A stretch of 64,000 nucleotides of DNA, taken from Phoronis australis (taxonomy: Eukaryota; Phoronida; Phoronidae). Positions 44,614-57,700 of the stretch are shown in pieces. The notes beneath the pieces were generated by a model. It did no database searches. It worked only from the letters and a program-made list of their open reading frames with translations, and was not told the DNA's origin. The stretch is taken from assembly GCA_002633005.1 (NCBI GenBank), contig NMRA01000041.1:687294-751293 (forward strand). The letters are read 5' to 3'. Each line of letters starts with the position of its first letter. Position 1 is the first letter of the stretch. Both the position numbers and the translations under genes were made by a program.

Positions 44614-44870
44614 ATGCGCGTATCCAGCCTTTAATATGAGAGGGGGGGGGGCTCCGGAATCTCTGACAAAGTGGACCTTTTGCTAACAAAAAAGCGGGAG
44701 GACTAAACAAACGGTACCACTTTCTGGTCTGTGAACTGAGTGTGCGTCTGCGCCTTTTTAGTGGACTTTTGTCTCGTTTTCTCGGACTTTGTTTCTCTGA
44801 GGCGGACCTTTTTACCCACTTAGCCAAATGGGTGGCTCGTTCGAGCCCCCCCACCCCTGGGTGTGGGCAT
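44614..44870. mobile_element. MITE copy 1 (257 bp) with ATGCGCGnAnCCAG termini
   Basis: Ends ATGCGCGTATCCAG and CTGGGTGTGGGCAT are inverted relatives. The body (CCAGCCTTTAATATG, CTGACAAAGTGGACCTTTTG, AAAAAAGCGGGAGGACTAAA) recurs at 49160-49409. The antisense 136-codon frame across it is an artefact. Confidence 0.7.
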
Positions 44871-45251
44871 GACAATAATAAAAATGTCCTTATAAATAAA
44901 TTTCGGGCCACTAGACTAATGCTGGGATCCAGCAGGTGCCGACACAAAGGCGCCCCCGGAGTCAAAATCAGATAGGCCTACAATATAGCCACCAAACTGA
45001 AAAGTACGTATCTTGGAACAAATGAATTTGTGTTTAACCTTCAAGTATTCCTGCAACATTGCCAAGTTTAGCTGCTCGTGTGGCCGTCCACACAGTTTGA
45101 TCCATCGTTTACACAGTCGATAACACTACTTGGTTTAGGGAATCCCCCAAAATGACGGGATATTCTTCTCGAGCTGTATAACGGCTGTCAGAACTACACA
45201 CGCCATATTAACACCTTTCACCATTTTTATCGCACAACTTGAGCTATAGCA

Positions 45252-45410
45252 TGGGCGGCGCAGCACTGAAAAGGTGGGTGGTTATAGCCCCCCCCCCCAG
45301 CCCACCTGTGGTGCACCGCCTATAGATCATGGGCGCCGAAGCACTGAAAAAAGTTGGGGGGGGGGGGCTATAGCCACCCAGCCCTCTATGGTGCGCAGCT
45401 CATGTATAGA
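45252..45410. repeat. tandem pair of an 80-bp unit with a GGGGGCTATAGCCCC palindromic core
   Basis: Two units each run CATGGGCG, then AGCACTGAAAAAG, a G run, TATAG, a C run, then CTATGGTGC. Two more units lie at 60823-60990. The G and C runs can fold into a strong hairpin. Confidence 0.65.
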
Positions 45411-46084
45411 CTAAAATAAGCTTTACCGACAAGAATGCTATATTCTGATTGGTCAGTTAAGCCGTCAGTCATAATCCTGGCGATCAATTGACCCCATATT
45501 GGAACCTGTTTCTAGTCACGCGACACGGTTACTCGCCATGTAAACAAACGGGGCAAATTGCCCTTTTCAAAGTGCGATATCTAACATACAAAACACTTAA
45601 GAGTTTGAGTTTGTTTAGAAACATAAAAGCATGTGATGTAGCACGGACATGTGTTTTTAAGAGTTAATCAGACAAAGATCGCAACCAGTGGCAAATTCCT
45701 GAGTGGCCTGTGCGGCTGCACTCTTGTCAATCCATAGCGAGCGATCTATTTTAATCATTTTCAAGAGAAACCAGTAAGATCGCGCACGCTTAAATCCGGC
45801 ATTTAATTCGTGTCACTCAAGCAAATAGAGTACATCTACACAGATACACAGAGACGTGCTGCTCACTAGGGTGGTACGTACACTGTACTTTCGCCCAGGT
45901 ATACGCCGGTGTAGCATTAAAGAAGAATGCCACCCTATTTAATTAGTCTTTTTTACCGTATTAATCAGTCTATATCCACGTCGCCTCATATACGGTCGAC
46001 CTCATCTTGCCGAGAGGTGTCGCGTTAACCTGTGAGGAAGGTGAGAAGCGACGCAGCGACGTCAGTGGTTCGTCTGTAGATTAA

Positions 46085-46345
46085 ATGCCGCTATATTGCA
46101 GTGCATCGGTTCCCGCTTTTCCGAACTATAAAACTGTGAAGAAAGCGGGTATATCGTTTTTTCGACTTCCTCGAGAGCCCGAAATGTTTAGGAAGTGGCT
46201 CGCGGTAGTGAATGAAATGTATGCTGCTAATAGCAAGATTGAGGCCGTGAAACATCTCGATCCGTGTCTGTGGCCGGTATTTCGTCGACAGTGATTTCTC
46301 TGACGAATTCCGACTTACCAAAGAAACTACCCATACGTTCCGTTG
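46085..46345 (+). pseudogene. broken THAP-domain fragment
   Basis: The frame from 46085 gives MPLYCSA, then ISFFRLPREPEMFRKWL, the layout of a THAP zinc-binding domain (first Cys, F..P and conserved Trp). The domain end appears in the next frame from about 46258 (IRVCGRYFVDSDFSDEF, matching the usual VCxxHFxxxDF). Thus a frameshift separates the halves, the second Cys is missing and the metal-binding His reads Tyr. THAP domains occur in P-element-like transposases and host DNA-binding proteins; nothing downstream continues it. Dead fragment, family inferred from spacing. Confidence 0.6.
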
Positions 46346-46422
46346 CCTAGCGGCATGTTCACGGCGCCTCTCTAGTATTCCTTGATCAGTGTATTCCGGT
46401 TCGAACTGATAGCCTGTGAAAC

Positions 46423-46491
46423 CTAACGATCCGACCCGTGAAGTCTACGTTGGATTCAATCCAACGTAGACTTCACGGGTCGGATCGTTAG
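46423..46491. repeat. 69-bp perfect palindrome (34-bp arms, 1-base centre)
   Basis: CTAACGATCCGACCCGTGAA and the rest of the arm to 46456 are exactly mirrored by 46458-46491. Such perfection implies a recent inverted insertion or a cruciform-forming element. It lies about 80 bp after the THAP fragment. Confidence 0.85.
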
Positions 46492-47052
46492 CTCTTGACT
46501 AACTGGCGGGATTGGGGCCGGGCGAGTTCTGTTCCAAAATGAATTATTCTCATCCTAAAATGATTCTAACCAATGCTTGTATGAAACTGAAACAAAGTCT
46601 GTCTCATTAGATACCATTTGTATTGCCTTGGTGTGCTCGTGAGTGGAAATTGAGAAGCCTGCAATGAATAAACCACTGCGTTACCGGCTTTTGATGCCGG
46701 CAACAACGGTAATTGACCGGGCACCGAGGCCGTGTGAGCGCATGTTAATTCAGTGTTTACTGACAGAAAGCTGTTGTGAAACAATTACTCGATTTTATAT
46801 GCTATTGTCACATGTTAGGGGAATCTTTATTTAGAAATACAATGCATTATTCAAACCATTGTTACTGTACAACCTTTGCCATGGTCTGTGGAAGCCGGGG
46901 GAACCCGACTTCGCAGCCTCCGGCAAGAGATTTTTTGTTTCGTGGCTAATTCACATACGTGAACATTATTTCTTTGGCTCACTATTATAGTCCTTTCGTG
47001 ACTGGAGGTTTAGTTTTTAACTCAAACTGGTTTATGTTCGTGCCAGTCCCGG

Positions 47053-47157
47053 CGGCCGCGACGGGCCTGATCGAGTTCCGAGCCACTGGCCGGGATAACG
47101 AGTCAATCCAGCCGCGACAGGCCTGATCGGGTTCTGAGCCACTGGCCGGAATAACAA
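47053..47157. repeat. two tandem copies of a GC-rich 57-bp unit
   Basis: GGCCTGATCGAGTTCCGAGC and CACTGGCCGGGATAAC recur at about 57-bp spacing with few changes. Much more GC-rich than its surroundings. Confidence 0.6.
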
Positions 47158-47689
47158 GCGTTTTGTTTGTTTAGAGCTCAAAAAACCACAAGTATAAACA
47201 ACACGGATCTAGGTTCTCTTGTCTGTATTTCAAGGAAAAATACTTCGAATTTATCTGCAAACAGTCCCCAAACTCCTGCTACAGACCTTGGTAAATTGGC
47301 CTCAGTGCCGAACTTTGAAGGCTACGGTGTGTCCAAATACCAGTAAATCCGTAACAGCGAAAAAAACAACAATAAGAACTCGGTGTATTTTTAAGGGTTT
47401 AAAATCGAAGTTTGGTGATTTATTGGTGTTAAACGATGAATTCAAGCGATAAGCTGACACCCCGTGTTGTGAACTGCTGAACAGACTGAGTGAAACCAAT
47501 TACGCCAAATTGGATAATTTCAACACCTCCGTCTGCCATCAGGTGTTAGGTAACGCAACCGAACCTGCCGTTATCGAGTAGAACTACTCGATCTAAATTG
47601 ATACAAAATAGGTTGTTTTTTGGGTGGCATTCTCCTTTAATTAATGATGTCGGGAAAAATTATCTATGGGAACTTCTCACACAATTGAA

Positions 47690-48660
47690 AAATGTCCCCG
47701 GGTAACTTTTTGATGTTAAAATATGGCCCGGGTCACCTTTTAATGGGGTCTAGATTTAATGTGAACTACTGTGAAAAAATGATCCCATGGGGTCATATAA
47801 ATAAATAACAGGTTTTTAACGTTAAAAAGCAAAAAACACAGACTTCATTTCCTTTGCATTGTTCGGGAATGTCAACGTGCAAATATTCTTCTCCCACGCA
47901 CCCTAATCCTCTCTCACGGATGTGACGTCCCCCCGATCAAGCACCAGGCACATTTGGCGTGTGTAATATCCCCACACCGTGTAATTATTTGGTCGCACAA
48001 AGATCAGCCCCGCTCCCGCATATCATTTCTAACCGCTCCTTTCCCTCCCCGGCCTTAATCTGATATACATACTGTGCGTCGCTCAGGTGAGAAATTTTGA
48101 ATTCTTCTCTCACGTGCGCTTGACCCTCTCATGGATTCAAATTTGTCTTTGATAGTAAGAAAACTTGGCTGCGATCTTAAGATTCTTAACATGTGCCAAG
48201 TATTTTGGGATTAATCGTCATGTACCTAGTCATATATTATATCCTGAAACGAGCAGGGTAAAAATGGCCAGTTACGAAGGACTGTTCGAAAAAAAAATAA
48301 TCGTTTTAGCACGTGAACAGACCAACCCAACCCCCAAACACCATATTCCTGGCCTGCACTGCCTAATATGCGGCATATCCTGAAAAAGCAAGGCCTGTAG
48401 ATTTCCTTTGCCGCCCCTCACAGAGGTCGCCCCCAGACATAAACATCCGCATATCGAACTTGTTGAAAGATCCTCTATCGTGGGTACCATGCCTGATTAT
48501 CCCAACCCCCTGTTGCGGGAAACCGTTGAATAATGACGGGATAATTTTTCACGACTTGAGGTCATTTTTTCATGGGTTGAAAACTCTTCACATTAAATTT
48601 AGACCCCGTGAAAAAACTACTCGGAGTCATTTTTCACGGGTCATTACTTAATGCTATACC
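47690..48660. mobile_element. possible inverted-arm repeat element
   Basis: GGGGTCTAGATTTAATGTGAA (about 47744-47765) is matched inverted near 48586-48608. Both sides carry phrases like GTGAAAAAATGA and ATGACCCGTGAAAAATGAC. The arms are imperfect and the limits uncertain. Nothing coding is recognised between. Confidence 0.4.
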
Positions 48661-49159
48661 GGGTGGGTTTGGTCAATTTCCACTCGGTTTCGAGTGGGAG
48701 ATTTTGTATTTTGGGTATAGAACTGGTGGGCAATTCAGTCGTACAGGTTTGATGTTTTGGTTACCATGCACGTTTTGCGCAGTTTATAAGACACAAAACA
48801 AAGAGCTCGTAAGCAATCAGTACTAATCTACAAACTTTCCAATGTCGTCTTCGACATATGTACAGGTTGTGGATTCGTTTGTCTTAGTACATCGGGAAAA
48901 TATCTGATTTTGGAATAAATATTAAGAAATGAGTTTTAAAGCAGTATGTGTTTCAATAAAGAAAATATTACTCACATAGACGTATTGATTTGGATGACTC
49001 GATGTAAGTTCAACCATGCACATGTTTTTCAATACAAGTCAAAACATTTTATGATTGTCATTAATACAACATATTTTCTCATGTACAATTAACAAACATC
49101 ATCATCATTGGATAACAGCATGTGCCGGTCAATATGTTTCAATTGATCTTATATGGGAA

Positions 49160-49409
49160 ATGCGCGCACCCAGCCTTTAATATGGGGGCTCGAGTCTCTG
49201 ACAACTAAGTGGACCTTTTGCTCACAAAAAAGCGGGAGGACTAAAAAAAACGGGGTACCACCTTCAGGTCTGTGAACTGTGCGTCTGCGCTTTTTTAATG
49301 GACTGTCGCCTCGTTTTCTCGGATTTCTCTGAGGTGGACCTTTTACCTACTTCGCCAAATGAGGGGGGGGGTTTGTTCGACCCCCCGACCCCCTCTTGGG
49401 TGCGCGCAT
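49160..49409. mobile_element. MITE copy 2 (250 bp)
   Basis: Same element as 44614-44870 in the same orientation, with a better preserved 12-bp inverted terminus ATGCGCGCACCC / GGGTGCGCGCAT. No clear target-site duplication. Confidence 0.7.
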
Positions 49410-51784
49410 GCACTGAGATGAACGGCTACAGTTAGAGTGTGATATTGATGAAGATACGTTCTGGGACTTGATTGTGAAATTGTTGTAAACTGGTTACATT
49501 GTGTTTGTATTGACACATTCCCTGATTCTTTTATGTTTTATATGTATACAGCGTGATACTTCGTGGACTTGGGTACGGTAAACGGTGGGCTTTATGTCGT
49601 TAGTCGTCTGCATTGTTTGCGCAAGTGTGTATGCCGTGCAACTCGAATTTTAAACAGGACCGAAAAATGGAAAACTTACATTATGGTAATTATCGATTCC
49701 GATGTAACTTTTTACCAACTTAAACGGGTATTTGTGCGCCCAGACTTCTTTATTTTTATGAAAAACATAATGTTTATTGCTTGGAACAAAATCAGATTTT
49801 ATGGGGCATCTGCTTCATAAATAAGTCATAAATCATCATTTTCTTGTGCGAGATCACAGAAGTACTGAACACAGTTCTTATATTGAAAGCAGCAAGTGAA
49901 GGACGATTTCTTGCGACATTTATTGCAATCTCATCAATTATTTTAAATATTTGGTAAGATTTAAAAATTGAATTGCAACGAAATTTCAGGTATTTCTTCA
50001 AGTGCCCAAAAAGCCACCCAATAATCATTTTTGTGTTTTCTGCAGACCATCTCATTGTTCCTGCTTGTGATGTCACGCCAACTGGGTGCGCAACGTGTTT
50101 TAAAAATTAAATAGCAGGTACGAATTGAGTTATTCGTGTCAACGTATCTTATTAACAAGAAGTGAAGTCTGTATTGTCGATAACAACAGCAACAGTTCAT
50201 AGACGCTCAGTACATGTATATTATTTAACTGTGGTAAGTGCAAGAGATTTACACATTATGCCAAACGGATGTTTCTATTTTTCTTTGCCACCCTTGAAAA
50301 TGTTCAAATCTGTTGTACGTGTAATATACGCAAATTCTTTTGAACACCTTTTTTTAAACTTCCTGAGATACACATGACTAGTCGTTTACGGTGGTTGTCT
50401 TTATGTATACGACACATCTACGTGTTAAAATGTAAATAGGGTCATTTTTTATTTCGAATATCACAAGAGTTAATTGCGATCGAAAACTTGTGTGCAAATA
50501 TATTTTTGCAATTATGACTTTCTTAATTTGAACCCCCCCCCAAAAAAACAAAAAAACAAAGGGCTTTTGTCAGTATGATGATTATTTTACATTGTTTGGA
50601 TCGTGAAGCGGGCAGAAACCAAAAACACGAGGCGAGACGACACTGATTCCAAAAACAAATCAAGAGTTAAGGTTTCACTGCGTTGCTCACAAAAGGAAGA
50701 CAGGCAGCTCTTTAGCTTTTATTTTAACTTTGTGGATAAATGTAGGTGCAAACCTGTTTACACATTTAGATTTGGAAAAATCGAAGTTTCACTTGCTTTT
50801 CCCACTGGTTTGTCACAGCGTGATTGACCCGGCCGGCAGATGGCGTAATATAACTCGTGATATCGCCAGTATACCCCTGACAATAGTTGTTGGTTTTGCG
50901 AGGACGTTACAGCAAAAAAAAACAATCGCACATTTAAAAAGATCCGTTTCCCGAGAGATTTTGTCTGCAGTCGTTTATACGCATTAGCGTTGATAAAACT
51001 CGATGATATTTTCAAAACGGGTGCTTGCACTTCCATGGCGATGTGTTGGATACCAATTAGGGAAAGCCGTGAAACAGTGATTTCGTTAACGTCTAGGGGA
51101 AACCAGAGATCGAAGAATGGTGGCTACTTGACTCTTATGGACATGCGATCACATTTCGCCGACAAATTCTATTTGCCAGTGCGCGCACAAAAAATTGATG
51201 ATTGGCAGATGACAACCGGTACGTGAAAAAAACAAAAGTTCTGTTACAATAATTCTAACGCTTACACATATTCTATGGCCTACTGCTTCAACCGCCATTG
51301 GAGAGATATCATGTCTCTGCCCACGTGATTCACGTCCTTGCGACCTCCGTCCAAAATACAAGTTACTCCCTACCCTAACCATCTTATTAAATGTGATGTC
51401 CATGCTCCCTGCACTAGGCCGGCCACCCTTCCTGCCCACGTCCGATTGCACGACAATTCAACTCATAATTAAAAATGCGTGACTACCATCGATAAGAAAC
51501 ATTTATCGATTTTCTAACGCCTAATCCGTTCAATAACCCCATTGTTTGCAGTTTGGTTCATCAAAAATTAATGTTAATTAGCGGCGAATCAATTGTCCGA
51601 TTCGACAAACATTTTCCGAACCTATTCGGGTCATAAGAAGCCCTTCAGCGGCTCATCAACATAGAAGGGGAGAGCACGTCAACGAGAATTGGCCTTGTCG
51701 TTATCGGCCACAGTCCCGCGATAAAAAACAGTGCCTTCTCAAACAGACAACTGCGAGCAAGTTGCTTGCATGCTTTGAATGAAT
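49410..51784. other. intergenic, upstream of the WSC/PKD gene
   Basis: No gene recognised. C and A runs at 50530-50560. The 5' UTR and promoter of the gene starting at 51785 should lie at the right end, but no clear TATA box is seen. Confidence 0.35.
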
Positions 51785-54700
51785 ATGGGTAAAGTTTCTT
51801 TTAGCGCCCTCGTGGTGGTTTTGGCGGTAAGTACGTGGATTTACATTTTTCTACTTTAAAGCATTGTGTACCTGTTTGTATTTAATGCATATCCTCCTTA
51901 CAATTTTAAACATGTAATTTATATTGAAACGGCGTGTTTGTGTTTCGCTTCTGTTTGTACATGAAATGCAAGCTAACGCTGTACGCAAACAATAACGTAA
52001 ACAGTGCGTGCAATCATGATAAAAATAAGTGTGCAGCTAGAGTTATTTTTCAAAAATGATTTTTTAATCGAGATAGTGATATTTTTAAGAGTTAAGAATT
52101 GCGTAATTGAAATAGAATACACGATTAATCCAGTAACGATAACGTATACGTAAAAATATCATAGTCTGATATTTCACTTTTTAACATATTTGAAATTCCA
52201 TGACTGATCACTATTAGGAATGGTAAGAATTCAATTGTATTACAATATTTAGTAGTCCCCCGTTATAGTGTTTGTTTGTTTAGTGATTTTGTATAGTCAA
52301 TGAATTGTCATCTCAGCGGGTGAGAGTAATAGGTTAGACTGGTCCTGAATACAAATACCGGGTTAAGAGAACACAAAATGAGGTGCATAAAGAATAACAC
52401 TGGTTACCATGAATAACAGTACACATAGTTCCAAGTATGGGCCACAAATTTCTTCGACAGTTATCTAGTTTGTCGAAGTCGTGGCCAAAACCAAGGAAAC
52501 TAGATGTGAATAACACAAATTGATTGGAAAAACTATGCTACGAAACCTCACCGATTTTCAGCGAAATCAGATTTCGTCAAAATTCGTCTGGTGTTATCAA
52601 AGTTATTGCAAAAAGCCAAAAGAAACTGAGGGGGAATAAAACTAAATCATTTGAAACTTGGGCTGAAAATTTGGTTCAAATTTTGTTAAATGTTGACAAG
52701 AAAAATCGTAAAACTTTTCGAAGAACTACTGTTTAGGTACTGACGATGGCTACAATAAACTACTCTTATCGTTTGATGTTTTTCTACTTTAATTTAAGCA
52801 CGTTTCGAAAATGACCTTTCTCTTAATGACTGTTAGTGTTCAGTAAACTCAGGAAATATCAGCAGTATGATCATTTAATGTGAATTGAAATTTTGTTTTC
52901 AGGGGATATTTGTTACCACGGCAGGTAAGTCTAACTTTTGCATTTTTCATTGTGTTGACAAGACTAAAACATTATACTTTAGATCCATCGTTGATAAGGA
53001 ATTACTTACTTGACTTTGAAAGGGTCAGACAGCAAATGCTTTGACTTTTATGGTTCAAAAGTGTTGACTGGTCGTCTTACCAGGATGACCATTATATAAT
53101 GCATAATAGTATAGGTAACAACTTGCGATTGCATGAAAATATGACTGTTTCCTCTGTTTTATTATTTGTACTTGATTTAGTGAGCTACTTAAAGGTACAT
53201 TATCGGTTTTACGGTCGAAAACGCATTTTCGTGATTGTTGTTGGATGGTACAAAGTTTTTGAAATTATTAGCTTTGGCCGGGGCTATAAAACAATAAAAT
53301 CTATTGTTTTTAACTTTATTACAAATCTTCAGTTCACGGCGATGTCTACCAGTCGTTCCGTGAAATCTAGGCCTGTGACTATACCACTTGAATACATTTG
53401 AAATATTGTATCATTTATCCAATGAGATTTAACTCATCAGCAGACAGCTTATGAGTGCTAACGCGATGGTTGCCGACTGGAATCCGCGTTTGAACTGATT
53501 TCAGAAAATCACCGTCTCGCCGATATTGTCACTTTTACTTAAGTTTAGACGTTTTTATTGATGAGATAACGTTTAAGTTATCTCAAAAAATAATGAGACG
53601 ACGTGCTCACAGAATTTAATTGCTGTGATCTTCGTTATTTGTCGTAATGGACCTTACATTTACTTGTTATTTCAGACGGCCAGTCACCATGTTATGACTT
53701 TGTGAACGTCACAAGTCAGTTTACATCCATGTTCAACTTCTACGATCCTGCTGCGCTTTCGATAGAAGTGTGTCGGTATGGATGCGCCGGGAAAAGTTTT
53801 CGGTGGGTGTTGCTTATCACTGCGTTATCACCTATACTTGGCTTAGTTGAAAGTGTAAAACTTTAGTTTACTAATTGGAAATTCTGAAACACTTTTCTAT
53901 CGCAATCACGTTTACTGGGGAGAAATGGACGTTACGAATCATCAGTTTAACAAGACTTTGAAAAAGCAGACGCTCTTGATCCAAGTTGAGCATACACAAA
54001 AGTTTCATGGAAATATTTTTTCTACATTATAATATTTTTTTAAGAAATTGTCTAAATATACCAATTGATGATCTGGACTTTTAATACAATGCTTATAAAT
54101 ATACTTTGCTAGTTCTAGAATCATATTATGAACTTCTGTATTTTTTGGTTGTAGCTATCTGACAGTTAGTAAAGGGATCTAAGCCCAAATAGCGAATTTA
54201 CCGTTTATATTACAGGTACTCCGGAATCATGGCAGGCCAAGCCTGTTTCTGCAGCCAGACTCTATTCGAGAACACGACATCTGCAGACCCATCGGTTTGT
54301 TCGAGTACATGCACGGGAAGCCAGGTATGGCCGGTAGTTAAGTATTTTTACCATGACCGCAGATGTAGCGCTCTCTATTTAGTGGTCAAAACGAACCAAA
54401 AGTTTACCTTAATTTTGTCCCAACCGATATCTGCAAAACTTTGCCCTTACACAAATACTGGATATGGTGAATTCATTAATGGTAGGCTATAGTCTCAAAC
54501 ATGCTAATTAGTCGCTGTGAACGCGAACATGTTACGATAATAGTGAGGGAAAACAGTTGCGCAGTAACTGAATACTCGTATTCTGCCAATATCAAATCCA
54601 TTTGGAAATTTTGATAAATGTCATGTGTTCATTTTTTGTGTAAAGTACTTTAGACATTTTACTCAAGTAAGCACTCTATATATTGCAGATTCGCTATGAA

Positions 54701-57700
54701 ATAGATAATGAGTCTGGGGAGAGCGTTGGCAAATATTAGACTACTGTATTTTCTATACTCGTGTTTACAGACGATTGAGATCTATTTACTGAAAACTTGA
54801 ACTTGTTTGTAATTTAGATATTCAAGTCATTATACTAAGCGAATTCAAAATTACGCCAGAAATGTTTGAAATGTCTAATCATGAAATGAGGCCTAATTGT
54901 ATTGCCTGCAATATTCGTATAAGCTGAATCGCAATTATAATAAAATGCCGAAGCAGACCTGCAAGACATTGAAAGTAATTTGCTGCAGTGAAATCGTTTA
55001 TGAAATTAGTTAATCAATTTCTGGAGCTTATTAGACACAGCGTGTCTAAACTTTGTGGCTCTTACTTAAATATTTGCATATAGGTGCATGCGCCTAATTC
55101 CAGATATAAGCACAGCTTTTCATAAGCGTACTTATGGAACTAATCCTGCACACATACGGCACGTAGGTTAGAAGTACTTTGACGCACACAAAAGGTGACA
55201 TGATATAAATGTGAAAGTCTGACTTAACAATAACCTGAAATATTACTCAGATTGCATTTATTTATTTTTAAAGGAAACGTGCGGTGGACCGACAGCTTTA
55301 ACTGTTGCAGAGACACCAAAGCTAGTCAGTGGCTTCACTGTATCCGCCCCTGGTGAGTATTCAGCACATCAAAAAGACTTTCAATATTCAACATCACAAC
55401 TTTCATTATTCAACATCACAACTTTCAATATTCAACATCACAACTTCAAGTTTGTATGCAGTGATTCCATAGCCGCGTCTCTAAGTCCCAGCTTTGGATC
55501 CTGGCCCTTAACTCCAGTGCCGGACACCATTCCCGCTGTACAGACCCTGCACCCTCTTAAGTCCGCACTACGCGCACCGACAATGCTTCATACCCGGTAA
55601 CCAAAATTACTTACGCGAACCCATAGCCCAGGTTGGGCTAAAGAATTGACGGGCTGTCGGAATTATTTGTCGCACTTGGCCAACCGCACAGGTGTGGTGT
55701 ATTCCTTTGGCATGGCCCGTATTGTCAAAACTTGAAATCTATTGGATACGTTAGTAACGTGCCACAACATAATTTGTCATTCAATGCCAGTCAATCCCTT
55801 ATAACCCCACTTCTGCCAAATGCGCATGTGGGCATGCTCATCAAAGTTTTTTGATATCGATAGTGATAAAAAAGAACTTGGCGTTGGATAATGTCCATCA
55901 ATATTCACTCACTCTTCATGAATCAATTTCTTAAGGATTAAATATTTGAATTATTATTAGTTTTGCTCGAATATGAAAATGCCGAAAATGAAAAAAATCT
56001 CCTGACAATGCCTGTTCTACCAAGGAGTTTCATAAGCAATGGTGAAATTTGGGAAGTAACTTTTCGCCAGTATAAATATTGATTAATCACATTGCATTAT
56101 CGATCAGTTATGTAAAGGATATCAGGTTTCAAAATGTTTACGTCAACAAAAATTCCCGTGAATGATATTTATATTGATGATGTGTGAAGTTTCAGCGTGG
56201 AACTCTTCTCAATGACTATTCCCACAGGAATGGTCAGTGCGCTTTTTATCTGAATTCCACTAAAACTACGTTAAACCGCGTCTACGAGTCCAGTTTCCTA
56301 TGCAATTAAGAAGCGTCAGTTTGTTACATTGAATCATTTTATTGATCCTGTTCACGTCAATCAATTAAACAAACAACTCAGTAGAGGATGAAGTTACTGA
56401 AGAGAAAAATTCGAAAATCCACGATCGATAAAATACTACCATGAGGCGCGTCTTACCACTTATTAGAAAAGCAATTTATTCTTTCAATTCGGTATCATTG
56501 TTTAATTTGCTTACGTTTGCATCCCGCGACGAAAAAAATCAATTGGTCAAATCAAATACCCATTATCGGCATTGATTTAGCCGATATGAGGCAGCGTCTT
56601 ACTGTAAAGACTGCCAGTATTGGCATGCAATTAATTGAGCTAATAGCAATCCTAAATGATATAGAATTTGATAAGGAAGATGTAGCGTGGTACTTTTCAG
56701 TCTCTACTGCGTCCAATTAGATGGCAAGACATTTATGTGTATACGAAAATCAACTAAGAATGAGTCCGAGTGGTCTTCCTCAGAACAGTTTTCAATAAAT
56801 TTCAACTGGCAGTTGAGAAGACCGAATTATTATCTTCTCCTAAAGGCACAATAAAAGCAATCGTCGCCATGACTGAACAGTTTTTCAAAGTCGGAACTCA
56901 TGTACAGCTCATCCAGCTGCTGTCGGTAGTCAGAAATATTTCTTCACTGGAGACAGTTTTAATATTTTGTTCTGCGAGCTTCAACAATGTCCTATAAGTT
57001 TTTAAATCGCAATTCGTTGATTGCTCATTAGTAATCATGTTTTGGTGCTTCGTAATTTGACATCATTCATTACGTCGACCGGCGTAGCCAGTATCTTACA
57101 CGACTGCTTAACTCCATTCTCGTATTTATGTTTGGAGAGACAGTTCTCTTTTGTTCGATAATTGCTCTAATCAGATAAGATCGTATCGAGCCTGAGTTGG
57201 CTGTGCTTTTAAAAATAAAAGATAAGTTATGAACTGTTCGAACACGCGCCAGACAATTCGGAACTCCTTCTCAAATGCTAGTTGTGTTCAGTTTTTGAAT
57301 CACCAAAATCGCCCAACTGAACCGATGTTAAGACAATCTATTCTACCCGAACGCAGATACAAAATTCTTATGTTTGATCCAATACTTTGTTTTTAACATT
57401 ATATACAAACTTTAATAAAGATATTACGCCTGTTGCGTTGGCTTCATTTAGTTTCGCGCATTACCATCATGGTCAAATTAATTATGCTGCGCGTGAGCCT
57501 GGAATCTTGCTTTATCTCAAGATCGCGTGAGCGTGAACTTGGAATACAAGAGGAAGCTTGACAAGTTCACTCAAATAATCACGTTCACGTTGATTAAAAT
57601 TTTTATCCCATACGCGTTGAATCTGTCGAGGGATATACGGCCATGTAATAAAGTTTTCCGTATTCACCTCCGCGCTACTTCAACAGTGACCTCTGACATG

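Noticed and set aside
44835-44870. tRNA B-box-like GTTCGAGCCC
   Set aside because: No matching A box or cloverleaf arms; it belongs to the MITE end.
44555-44965. 136-codon open frame on the minus strand
   Set aside because: It spans the MITE at 44614-44870 and its C/G runs; the second MITE copy does not keep the frame.
53099-53401. 100-codon frame in the WSC/PKD gene intron
   Set aside because: No splice sites in phase with neighbours, no motif; ordinary AT-rich intron.
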